Of a stretch of DNA of 64,000 bases, positions 1 through 9,517 are shown one piece after another; positions within the stretch are counted from its first letter, which is position 1, and the number at the start of each line of letters is the position of its first letter. The DNA comes from Embiotoca jacksoni. Taxonomy: Eukaryota; Chordata; Actinopteri; Embiotocidae. The notes under the pieces are model-generated. The model was not told the DNA's origin. It saw only the letters and a program-made list of their open reading frames with translations, and searched no databases. Position numbers and translations under genes: made by a program. Location of the stretch: contig JAKOON010000110.1 of the NCBI GenBank assembly GCA_022577435.1, positions 272,001-336,000 on the forward strand, given 5' to 3'.

Positions 1-2867
1 GATGTGTGTTGGTGTGTGTTGATGTGTGTTGGTGTGTGTTGATGTGTGTTGGTGTGTGTTAATGTATGTTGGTGTGTGTTGATGTGTGTTGGTGTGTGTT
101 GGTGTGTGTTAATGTATGTTGGTGTGTGTTGGTGTGTGTTAATGTATGTTGGTGTGTGCTGGTGTGTGTTAATGTGTGTTGGTGTGTGTTGATGTGTGTT
201 GGTGTGTGTTAATGTGTGTTGGTGTGTGTTGGTGTGTGTTAATGTATGTTGGTGTGTGTTGGTGTGTGTTAGTGTGTGTTAATGTATGTTGGTGTGTGTT
301 GGTGTGTGTTAGTGTGTGTTAATGTATGTTAATGTGTGTTGGTGTGTGTTAATGTATGTTGGTGTGTGTTGATGTGTGTTGGTGTGTGTTGGTGTGTGTT
401 GATGTGTGTTGGTGTGTGTTAATGTGTGTTGGTGTGTGTTAATGTATGTTGGTGTGTGTTAATGTATGTTGGTGTGTGCTGGTGTGTGTTAATGTGTGCT
501 GGTGTGTGTTAGTGTGTGCTGGTGTGTGTTAATGTATGTTGGTGTGTGCTGGTGTGTGCTGGTGTGTGTTAGTGTGTACTGGTGTGTGCTGGTGTGTATG
601 TTGTGTGTGTTGGTGTGTGCTGGTGTGTGTTGATGTGTGTTGTGTGTATTGGTGTGTGCTGGTGTGTGTTGGTGTGTGCTGGTGTGTGTTGATGTGTGCT
701 GGTGTGTGCTGGTGTGTGTTGATGTGTGTTGGTGTGTGTTGGTATGTGTTAATGTATGTTGGTGTGTGTTAATGTGTGCTGGTGTGTGTTGGTGTGTGCT
801 GGTGTGTGCTGGTGTGTGTTGGTGTGTGTTGATGTGTGCTGGTGTGTGTTAATGTGTGTTGGTGTGTGCTGGTGTGTGTTAATGTGTGTTGGTGTGTGCT
901 GGTGTGTGTTAATGTGTGTTGGTGTGTGCTGGTGTGTGTTAATGTGTGCTGGTGTGTGTTAATGTGTGCTGGTGTGTGTTAATGTATGTTGGTGTGTGCT
1001 GGTGTGTGTTGGTGTGTGTTGGTGTGTGCTGGTGTGTGCTGGTGTGTGCTGGTGTGTGTTAATGTGTGTTGGTGTGTGCTGGTGTGTGTTAATGTATGTT
1101 GGTGTGTGTTAATGTGTGCTGGTGTGTGTTAATGTGTGCTATTGTGTGTTAATGTGTGCTGGTGTGTGTTGATGTGTGCTGGTGTGTGTTGATGTGTGTT
1201 GGTGTGTGTTAATGTATGTTGGTGTGTGTTAATGTGTGCTGGTGTGTGTTAATGTGTGTTGGTGTGTGCTGGTGTGTGTTGGTGTGTGTTGATGTGTGTT
1301 GGTGTGTGCTGGTGTGTGTTAATGTATGTTGGTGTGTGTTAATGTGTGCTGGTGTGTGTTAATGTGTGTTGGTGTGTGCTGGTGTGTGTTAATGTATGTT
1401 GGTGTGTGTTAATGTGTGCTGGTGTGTGTTAATGTGTGCTATTGTGTGTTAATGTGTGCTGGTGTGTGTTGATGTGTGCTGGTGTGTGTTGATGTGTGTT
1501 GGTGTGTGTTAATGTATGTTGGTGTGTGTTAATGTGTGCTGGTGTGTGTTAATGTGTGTTGGTGTGTGCTGGTGTGTGTTGGTGTGTGTTGATGTGTGTT
1601 GGTGTGTGCTGGTGTGTGTTAATGTATGTTGGTGTGTGTTAATGTGTGCTGGTGTGTGTTAATGTGTGCTGGTGTGTGCTGGTGTGTGCTGGTGTGTGTT
1701 GGTGTGTGCTGGTGTGTGTTAATGTGTGTTGGTGTGTGCTGGTGTGTGTTAATGTATGTTGGTGTGTGTTAATGTGTGCTGGTGTGTGTTGGTGTGTGCT
1801 GGTGTGTGTTGGTGTGTGTTGATGTGTGTTGGTGTGTGCTGGTGTGTGTTAATGTGTGTTGGTGTGTGCTGGTGTGTGTTAATGTATGTTGGTGTGTGTT
1901 AATGTGTGCTGGTGTGTGTTAATGTGTGCTGGTGTGTGTTAATGTATGTTGGTGTGTGCTGGTGTGTGTTGGTGTGTGTTGATGTGTGTTGATGTGTGCT
2001 GGTGTGTGTTGGTGTGTGCTGGTGTGTGCTGGTGTGTGTTGATGTGTGCTGGTGTGTGTTAATGTATGTTGGTGTGTGTTAATGTGTGCTGGTGTGTGTT
2101 AATGTGTGCTAGTGTGTGTTAATGTGTGCTGGTGTGTGTTGATGTGTGCTGGTGTGTGTTGATGTGTGTTGGTGTGTGTTAATGTATGTTGGTGTGTGTT
2201 AATGTGTGCTGGTGTGTGTTAATGTGTGCTGGTGTGTGTTGGTGTGTGCTGATGTGTGTTGGTGTGTGCTGGTGTGTGTTAATGTGTGTTGGTGTGTGTT
2301 AATGTGTGTTGGTGTGTGCTGGTGTGTGTTGGTGTGTGTTGATGTGTGTTGATGTGTGCTGGTGTGTGCTGGTGTGTGTTAATGTGTGTTGGTGTGTGCT
2401 GGTGTGTGTTAATGTATGTTGGTGTGTGTTAATGTGTGCTGGTGTGTGCTGGTGTGTGTTGGTGTGTGTTGATGTGTGTTGGTGTGTGTTGATGTGTGTT
2501 GATGTGTGCTGGTGTGTGTTGGTGTGTGCTGGTGTGTGTTGATGTGTGTTGGTGTGTGCTGGTGTGTGTTAATGTGTGTTGGTGTGTGTTGATGTGTGCT
2601 GGTGTGTGTTAATGTGTGCTGGTGTGTGTTGGTGTGTGTTGATGTATGTTGGTGTGTGCTGGTGTGTGTTGATGTGTGTTGGTGTGTGCTGGTGTGTGTT
2701 AATGTGTGTTGGTGTGTGCTGGTGTGTGTTAATGTATGTTGGTGTGTGTTAATGTGTGCTGGTGTGTGTTAATGTGTGTTGGTGTGTGTTATTGTGTGCT
2801 GGTGTGTGTGTTAATGTGTGCTGGTGTGTGTTAATGTGTGTTGATGTGTGTGATGTGTGTTGGTGTG
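1..2867. repeat. 10-bp minisatellite (GGTGTGTGTT family), commd8 intron 1
   Basis: Tandem decamers fill the window from its first base. Units vary at the first two bases (GG, GA, AA, AG, AT) and near the end (TGTT, TGCT, or TATGTT). The register is nearly unbroken except for short slips near 590-650 and from about 2800. The array continues beyond the left edge. It ends only about 14 bases before the exon 2 splice acceptor of commd8. It is alternating purine-pyrimidine in long stretches, so Z-DNA formation is possible (inference). Reading frames across it (Val/Cys/Leu-rich) are artefacts. Confidence 0.97.
1081..1668. repeat. 300-bp tandem duplication inside the decamer array
   Basis: The ordered series of variant decamers from about 1081 to 1368 is repeated from about 1381 to 1668, exactly 30 units later and essentially without change. 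The rare ATTGTGTGTT unit marks it at 1141 and 1441. A similar but less exact block follows near 2111, where the marker reads AGTGTGTGTT. The pattern points to recent block duplication by unequal exchange or slippage. Confidence 0.85.
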
Positions 2868-2881
2868 TAGTTGTGTCACAG

Positions 2882-3026
2882 GGTGGTGGACGGTCTGTGT
2901 GGACGGGAGCCTCCTCTCAGGATGGACCGCAGCGCCACCTGGAGCCTGCAGGAGTGGCTGCAGCTGATCCGGTCTCTGAAGGACGTGTTCCGCTGGGCTG
3001 TGGGGACGGACAGCTCCGACCAGGAG
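2882..3026 (+). CDS. commd8: commd8 exon 2
   Basis: Acceptor TCACAG before 2882, donor GTGAGA from 3027. The exon opens with the third base of a split codon and ends on a whole GAG codon. It encodes the helical N-terminal half (VVDGLCGR to SSDQE). The acceptor is unusual: instead of a clean pyrimidine tract it is preceded almost directly by the GT-rich decamer array. Confidence 0.9.
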
Positions 3027-3417
3027 GTGAGATGGAGAGACATGAATGTCCTCTTCAGACGAGACTGTATTACAGACAAACCGTCCACCTGTCCCCTTGT
3101 CCTTCTGTCCCCCTGTCTTCCTGTCCTACTATCTTCCTTTCCACCTGTCCCCCTGTCCACCTGTCCAGGTGCTGGCCCTGCTGTCCGACGTGGGCAGCAG
3201 CCGTGCTGATGTGGTTCTGGGTGTCCTGCGGTCCCGTCAGGAGGAGGTCCGTCTGTCCCTGCTAGACTCCACGTACTCGATGTCCTCTGCTACTCTGCAG
3301 GACTTTGAGTGGCAGCTGAAGGTGAATCACTGATGTCTTCAATTTCTTATTTTAAATGTTATTTTACGGTTAACATGTTGCTACGGTCACGCTGTAATCC
3401 TCCTCATAGACTCATTA

Positions 3418-3451
<34 letters not shown>

Positions 3452-4272
3452 GTTATTATTATTATTAATGAACACATTTTAATAGTGAATCAGTTCAGTA
3501 TGAAACGCAAACACTGAGCGTGCGAGGAAGCTTCATGTCTCTGATTGGACAAGGTTCTGCCTACATCATCACTGAGCTGTTATTAAGACATGAGACATCA
3601 CGAGACATGTGAGACACTGTCCCCTGAAACACTGTCCCCCTGCAGTTAGCTCTGTCCAGTGATAAGATCTCATCCCTCCACACGCCCCTGCTCAGCCTCA
3701 GTCTGGATGTGAGGGAGAACGGAGCCCTGCAGCCGGTTACTATGGAGATGAGCAGAGATGAACTGAGCACGCTCATCACTTCATTGGAAGCTGCTAATAA
3801 GGTAGAGACACACCGGAGTCCTCCGGAGACATCACCGTCTTCTCTGCACTCTTCTTCATCCTAAAAAAAAAAAATCAGCTGTCAGATGTGTTACCGTGGC
3901 AACAGCTGATGTACAGAGCTCATCTCCTTCCAAAACTGAACAAACAAACAAAAAAGAGATTTTATAACTGACCAAAATAAAAACACCATTAAACTAAAGA
4001 CTTAAACATACCTATCGAAATACAGCAACATATTCCTGATTCTTCTGAGATGAATAATCTCTAAAAACACAGCAAATAGATCCTACAAACACAGAACAGC
4101 ATCATGTGACTTCTGTCTTCCTTCTGTGATGGTTCTCATAAATGTCCTCAGTAGTTTGCCCTCCACACCAGCAATAGGCGCTATGAGCCAGTTTAAATGT
4201 GACTGATCTTCCTGCAGAGAAGCGTATCGGACTCTATAGTGATTAATAAAGAAAAGAACGGCTTTAAAACGA

Positions 4273-4316
<44 letters not shown>

Positions 4317-4472
4317 ATATATTGTTGACTTCAATACTGAAGTTCATCTATATTTATATCTCTGTTCAGGACTGTTTATATAACCTTTAACGTGTGGCGA
4401 AATCATATGTAAATATATATAACCTTTAACATGTGGTGAAGTCATGTAAATATATGTAACCTTTAACATTAT

Positions 4473-4531
<59 letters not shown>

Positions 4532-4600
4532 ATGTATATGTATGTGTATATATATGTATATGTAATGTGTGTGTTGCAGGTCGTGCTGCAGTTGAAGTGA
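2882..4600 (+). CDS. commd8: COMM domain-containing protein 8 (exons 2-5, partial gene)
   Basis: COMMD8 is a subunit of the COMMD/CCDC22/CCDC93 (Commander) complex, which works with retriever in endosomal recycling; COMMD proteins also touch cullin-ligase and NF-kB control (family knowledge). Four exons read through in phase: 2882-3026, 3169-3321, 3646-3801 and 4580-4600, all with GT-AG borders. The N-terminal helical part includes VVDGLCGR and the segment around SLQEWLQLI. The C-terminal COMM domain starts near LQDFEWQLKLALSSDK and carries LLSLSLDVREN, TMEMSRDEL and the ending EAANKVVLQLK. This ending, and the DKI..L.TPLLSL pattern, match vertebrate COMMD8 rather than other COMMDs. About 168 codons are present; the family is about 180-185 residues, so only a short first exon is missing, left of the window. 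The convergent gabrb1 neighbour supports orthology. Confidence 0.93.
3081..3168 (+). repeat. 8-bp pyrimidine repeat forming the exon 3 acceptor tract
   Basis: Eleven octamers of the CTGTCCCC / CTGTCCAC type run from 3081 to 3168 and end exactly at the CCAG acceptor of commd8 exon 3. The polypyrimidine tract of this splice site is therefore itself a small minisatellite. Confidence 0.85.
3169..3321 (+). CDS. commd8: commd8 exon 3
   Basis: 51 whole codons (VLALLSDV ... LQDFEWQLK), acceptor TGTCCAG, donor GTGAAT at 3322. It spans the linker and the beginning of the COMM domain; the tryptophan in FEWQLK sits in the region that gives COMMDs their conserved Trp/Leu core. Confidence 0.93.
3417..3467. 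repeat. (ATT)n microsatellite
   Basis: About 16 copies of ATT with one G interruption, in commd8 intron 3. The rest of that intron (3322-3645) shows nothing else. Confidence 0.9.
3646..3801 (+). CDS. commd8: commd8 exon 4 (COMM domain)
   Basis: 52 whole codons from LALSSDK to EAANK, acceptor CCTGCAG, donor GTAGAG at 3802. This is the bulk of the COMM domain, with the strand-rich PLLSLSLDV and the closing helix RDELSTLITSLEAA. Confidence 0.95.
4268..4320. repeat. (TA)n microsatellite, commd8 intron 4
   Basis: AT dinucleotide run with small interruptions, in intron 4. Immediately after it begins a segment that is repeated at 5503. Confidence 0.85.
4323..4447 (+). repeat. 125-bp segment duplicated at 5503-5627
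   Basis: The stretch starting TGTTGACTTCAATACTGAAG and running into the first units of the 39-40 bp minisatellite occurs here, inside commd8 intron 4, and again at 5503-5627 just downstream of the gene, with only a few mismatches. The two copies are in the same direction and bracket the last exon and 3' UTR. Confidence 0.9.
4474..4535. repeat. (TA)n microsatellite, commd8 intron 4
   Basis: AT run passing into a TATG/TGTA-rich stretch that leads to the exon 5 acceptor at 4579. Confidence 0.88.
4580..4600 (+). CDS. commd8: commd8 exon 5 (terminal coding exon)
   Basis: Acceptor GTTGCAG, then VVLQLK and TGA. Only seven codons including the stop. The identical short C-terminus closes vertebrate COMMD8. 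The 3' UTR follows to about 4810. Confidence 0.93.
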   Translation, partial: VVLQLK

Positions 4601-4787
4601 TGGACATATTTTGGACCAGTGACCTGTTTGCAGCCGTCGACTGCGGAACATCCAGAAGAATCGGCTTTATTTGTATAAAAGAGTCATTGTTTCTGCTGCA
4701 GAGCTGATGACAAATCATCTGATGTCATGTTTTCTGTTTATGAGCAGCTGATCACTCACTTTATGTTTTTGTATCATTAACGTCCTG

Positions 4788-4793
4788 AATAAA
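4788..4793 (+). terminator. commd8 polyadenylation signal
   Basis: AATAAA about 190 bases after the stop codon, followed within about 25 bases by a GT/T-rich stretch (TTTCTTGTTGATGTTG). This is a standard cleavage/polyadenylation layout. The next 390 bases (4812-5200) hold no feature I can support. Confidence 0.75.
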
Positions 4794-5201
4794 AGTTTCT
4801 TGTTGATGTTGAATTTTATTTTACGTAGTTTCATTTCCACATGAATTATAAACAGTTGATTGTGATGTGACTGTAGTTAACATGGAGCAGTGATGCTGCC
4901 GTCATGATCAATAGTATTATTCTAAATCTCTGTATCATAAAACAGTTTTACCTCTTTAATCCGACCTTGTAGATTTAATTTTAAACTTATAAAGTACACA
5001 TTTGTCCTATCAGGCTTCACTCAATTTCCTATAAAGACTGACATGTTTTTAGGAAGTTAATCAGAAATCAGATCCTCCTCTGGCCCTTCACATTGTGCTC
5101 TGATGATTCATGTTTATTTTAATATTAAAAAAAAATTCTAGAACCTCAATAAAACTCAGGAACCACCACAACTCCTCAAAAATATTGATTAGGTAACCAA
5201 G

Positions 5202-5353
5202 CAGGTAGGGTGGTGTTCAGGTAGGGTGATGTTCAAGTAGGGTGGTGTTCAGGTGGGGTGGTGTTAAGGTAGGGTGGTGTTCAGGTAGGATGGTGTTCAG
5301 GTAGGGTGGTGTTCAGGTAGGGTGGTGTTCAAGTAGGGTGGTGTTCAGGTAGA
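5202..5353. repeat. 16-bp minisatellite (CAGGTAGGGTGGTGTT)
   Basis: About 9.5 units with single-base changes, in the intergenic region downstream of commd8. The following 150 bases (5354-5502) look unique. Confidence 0.92.
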
Positions 5354-5502
5354 GCCGGAGGATCCAAACCGTCTGAGAGAGACCTTCAGAGGTTCTACAG
5401 AGATGAGAACCTTCTAGAATCAACCTTCAGACAAATCTGTTAAACCCATTAGAACAACTTTAAACTAAATAAATATAGTAAATAAACCAGCTGTTACAGA
5501 CT

Positions 5503-5627
5503 GTTGACTTCAATACTGAAGTTCATCTATATTTATATCTCTGTTCAGGACTGTTTATATAACCTCTAGCGTGTGGCGAAATCATATATAAATATATATA
5601 ACCTTTAACATGTGGTGAAGTCATATG
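5503..5627 (+). repeat. Second copy of the 4323-4447 segment; start of the 39-40 bp array
   Basis: Near-identical to 4323-4447 in the same orientation, 1.18 kb downstream. Here the segment leads straight into the main 39-40 bp array, suggesting the intron copy was derived from this junction or the reverse. Confidence 0.9.
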
Positions 5628-7190
5628 TACTGTTTATATAACCTTTAACATGTGGGGAAATTATATGTAAATATATATAACCTTTAACGTGATGATATTA
5701 TATGTAAACATATGTAACCTTTAACATGTGGTGAAGTCAAATGTAAATATATATAACCTTTAAAACGTGGTGAAATGATATGCAAATATACATAACCTTT
5801 AACGTGTGGGGAAATCATACGTAAATATATATAACCTTTAATATGTGATGAAATCATTTTTAAATATATATAACCTTTGACATGTGAAGAAGTAATTGAT
5901 GAAAATATATATATAACATTTAACATGTGGTGAAGTCATATGTAAACATATATAACCTTTAACATGTGGTGAAGTCATATGTAAATATATATAACCGTTA
6001 ACATGTGGGGAAGTCATATGTAAATATATATAACATTTAACATGTGGGGAAATCAAACGTTAATATTTATAACCTTTAACATGTGGGGAAATCTTATGTT
6101 AACATATATGTCCTTTAACATGTGGTGCAGTCCTATGAAAATATATACAACTTTTTATATGTGGTGAAGTCATTTGTAAATATATATATAACCTTTAACC
6201 TTTTATATATAACATCTGCTGAAGTAATATATGTAAATATATATAACCTTTAACACGTGGTGAATTCATAAGTAAATATATATAACATTTAACATGTGAA
6301 GTCAAATGTAACCATATATAACCTTTAACATGTGGTGAAGCTTGAATAAATTGTATTTTCTTGATTCCTGCTGTTCTGGGTTTTGTACCCTCATGGTTGA
6401 AATGCACTTATTGTAAGTCACTTTGGATAAAAGTGTCAGCTAAATGAAATTTAATGTAAAAATGTAATGAAGTCAAATGTAAATATACATAACCTTTAAC
6501 ATGTGGTGATATTATATGTAAACATATATAACCTTTAACACGTGGTGAAATTATACATACATTTATATAACCTTTAACGTGGTGAAATTATATTTGAATT
6601 TATATAGCCTTTAACACGTGGTGAAGTCATATGTTAACATGTCTAACCTTTAACATGTGGTGAAGTCAAATGTAAATATATAGAATCTTTAAGATGTGGT
6701 GAAATTATATGTAAATTTATATAACCTTTAACACGTGGTGAAGTCATATGTAAATATTTATAACGTTTAACATGTGAAGTAAAATGGAAATATGTATAAC
6801 TTTTAATATGTGGTGAAGTCAAATGTAAATATATATGACCTTTAGCATGTGGTGATATTATATGTAAACATATATAACCTTTAACATGTAGTGAAATTAA
6901 TGTATATTTATATAACCTTTAATACTTGGTGAAGTCATATGTAAATATATATAACGTTTAACATGTGAAGTCATATGTAAATATATATAACATTTAACAT
7001 GTGGGGAAATCAAACGTTAATATTTATAACCTTTAACATGTGGTGCAGTCATATGAAAATATATACAACTTTTTATATGTGAAGTCATTTGTAAATATAT
7101 ATAACCTTTAACCTTTTATATATAACATCTGCTGAAGTAATATACGTAAATATATATAACATTTAAGGTGAAGTCAAATGTAAATATATA
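5560..7190 (+). repeat. 39-40 bp minisatellite, segment 1
   Basis: AT-rich units of the form AACCTTTAACATGTGGTGAA followed by GTCATATGTAAATATATAT. Units diverge by point changes and short deletions, and some carry TACTGTTTATATAACC instead. The array is interrupted by a dispersed repeat (6346-6470) and then by a Tc1 element at 7191. It resumes on the other side, so the transposons entered an existing array. Confidence 0.93.
6346..6470 (+). mobile_element. Dispersed teleost repeat tail (SINE/non-LTR-like fragment)
   Basis: A unique-looking island inside the minisatellite ends with TTGTAAGTCACTTTGGATAA, then AAGTGTCAGCTAAATGAA and an A/T-rich tail. This is very close to a 3' consensus found many thousand-fold in teleost genomes (recognised from general knowledge; I do not assign its class with certainty). 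The 5' part is short, so it is probably a truncated copy. Confidence 0.6.
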
Positions 7191-8785
7191 CAGTGGGTAC
7201 GGAAAGTATTCAGACCCCTTTAAATTTTTCACTCTTTGTTTCATTGCAGCCATTTACTAAAATCAAAAAAGTTCATTTTATTTCTCATTAATGTACACTC
7301 AGCACCCCATGTTGACAGAAAAAAACAGAAATGTAGAAATTTGTGCAAATTTATTAAAAAAGAAAAACTGAAATATCACATGGTCATAAGTATTCAGACC
7401 CTTTGCTGTGACACTCATATTTAACTCACATGCTGTCCATTTCTTCTGATCCTCCTTGAGATGGTTCTACTCCTCCATTGGAGTCCAGCTGTGTTTAATT
7501 AAACTGATTGGACTTGATTAGGAAAGGCACACACCTGTCTATATAAGACCTTACAGCTCACAGTGCATGTCAGAGCAAATGAGAATCATGAGGTCGAAGG
7601 AACTGTCCAAGGAGCTCAGAGACAGAATTGTGGCAAGGCACAGATCTGGCCAAGGTTACAAAATAATGTCTGCAGCACTCAAGGTTCCTAAGAGCACAGT
7701 GGCCTCCATAATCCTTAAATGGAAGAAGTTTGGGACGACCAGAACTCTTCCTAGACCTGGCCGTCCAGCCAAACTGAGCAATCGTGGGAGAAGAGCCTTG
7801 GTGAGAGAGGTAAAGAAGAACCCAAAGATCACTGTGGCTGAGCTCCAGAGATGCAGTAGGGAGATGGGAGAAAGTTCCACAAAGTCAACTATCACTGCAG
7901 CCCTCCACCAGTCGGGGCTTTATGGCAGAGTGGCCCGATGGAAGCCTCTCCTCAGTGCAAGACATATGAAAGCCCGCATAGAGTTTGCCAAAAAACACAT
8001 GAAGGACTCCCAGACTATGAGAAATAAGATTGAACTTGTTGGCATTAATTCTAAGCGGTATGTGTGGAGAAAACCAGGCACTGCTCATCACCTGCCCAAT
8101 ACAATCCCAACAGTGAAACATGGTGGTGGCAGCATCATGCTATTCATGTTTTTCAGCTGCAGGGACAGGACGACTGGTTGCAATTGAAGGAAAGATGAAT
8201 GCGGCCAAGTACAGAGATATCCTGGAAGAAAACCTCTTCCAGAGTGCTCTGGACCTCAGACTGGGCCGAAGGTTCACCTTCCAACAAGACAATGACCCTA
8301 AGCACACAGCTAAAATAACAAAGGAGTGGCTTCGGAACAACTCTGTGACCATTCTTGACTGGCCCAGCCAGAGCCCTGACCTAAACCCAATTGAGCATCT
8401 CTGGAGAGACCTGAAAATGGCTGTCCACCAACGTTCACCATCCAACCTGACGGAACTGGAGAGGATCTGCAAGGAAGAATGGCAGAGGATCCCCAAATCC
8501 AGGTGTGAGAAGCTTGTTGCATCATTCCCAAGAAGACTCATGGCTGTACTCGCTCAAAAGGGTGCTTCTACTCAATACTGAGCAAAGGGTCCTTATGACC
8601 ATGTGATATTTCAGTTTTTCTTTTTTAATAAATTTGCACAAATTTCTACATTTCTGTTTTTTTCTGTCAAGATGGGGTGCTGAGTGTACATTAATGAGAA
8701 ATAAAATGAACTTTTTTGATTTTAGCAAATGGCTGCAATGAAACAAAGAGTGAAAAATTTAAAGGGGTCTGAATACTTTCCACTG
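7191..8785 (+). mobile_element. Tc1-like transposon A, inactivated
   Basis: About 1.6 kb element with TA target duplication (7189-7190 and 8786-8787) and terminal inverted repeats of about 200-220 bp (roughly 7191-7410 and 8581-8785). The outer ends are CAGTGGGTACGGAAAGTATT on the left and the inverse of CAGTGGAAAGTATT on the right, which lacks six bases. The motif AGTATTCAGACCC occurs at both the outer and inner edge of the left repeat, the IR/DR layout of fish Tc1 elements. The internal gene is broken (see next entry), so the copy cannot move on its own. Confidence 0.95.
7567..8581 (+). pseudogene. Tc1 transposase pseudogene (element A)
   Basis: Cut-and-paste transposase of the Tc1/mariner DDE superfamily. 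Order of parts: an N-terminal paired-like helix-turn-helix DNA-binding region (MRSKELSKELRDRIVARH onward), a GRPAKLS hook linking the two HTH units, and the catalytic domain. Two lesions are visible. First, at about 8027-8032 the text goes from MRNKIE directly to LVGIN, lacking the roughly eight residues that normally contain WSDE with the first catalytic Asp. Second, at about 8138-8146 a 2-base loss shifts the frame, and the rest (CFSAAGTGRL to KGASTQY) continues in the next frame. The second Asp (QDNDPKHT) and the Glu (SPDLNPIEHLW) remain. Expected intact length is about 340 residues. Confidence 0.93.
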
Positions 8786-8787
8786 TA

Positions 8788-9516
8788 TACAGTATATATA
8801 CACTGTATATGTAACATTTAACACATGGTGAAGTCATATGTAAACACATATAACCTTTAACATGTGGTGAAGTCATATGTACTGTTTGTATAACCTTTAA
8901 CATGTGGGATATCTTATGTTAATATATATAACCTTTAACATTTGGTGAAGTCACGTGTAAATATATATAAACTTTAACGTGTCAAATGAAAGTATATACA
9001 ACTTTTAAAGTGGTGAAATTATACGTGAATATATATACCCTTTAAAACGTGATATTAAATGCAAATATACATATCAACGTGGTGAAATCATACGTAAATA
9101 TATATATAACCTTTAACATGTGCTGAAGTAAATTGTACTGTTTATATAACCTTTACAAGTGGTCAAGTCATATGTAAATACATATAACCTTTAACATGTG
9201 GGGAAATCATATGTAAACATATTCAACCTTTAACATGTGGTTAAATCACATGTAAACATGTATAACCTTTAACGTGAAGTCACACGTAAATATATATAAC
9301 CTTTAAAACATGGTGAAATCATATACAAATATACATAACCTTTAACGTGGGGAAATCAAACGTTAATATTTATAACCTTTAACATGTGGGGAAATCTTAT
9401 GTTAACATGTATAACCTTTAACATGTGGTGAAGTCATAAAAATATATTCAACTTTTTATACATGGTGAAGTCATATATAAATATATATATAACCTTTAAC
9501 ACGTGCTGAAGTAATA
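8788..9516 (+). repeat. 39-40 bp minisatellite, segment 2
   Basis: The same AACCTTTAACATGTGGTGAA-type units resume after transposon A and run up to transposon B. Units here are more diverged and include several short (about 30 bp) versions. Confidence 0.9.
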
Positions 9517-9517
9517 T

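Noticed and set aside
1..2867. Telomere-like TG-rich repeat
   Set aside because: The decamer GGTGTGTGTT is not TTAGGG-like, and the array lies in the intron next to commd8 exon 2.
2756..3265. 169-codon + frame starting in the decamer array
   Set aside because: It is in the wrong frame relative to COMMD8 and crosses both the repeat and intron 2.
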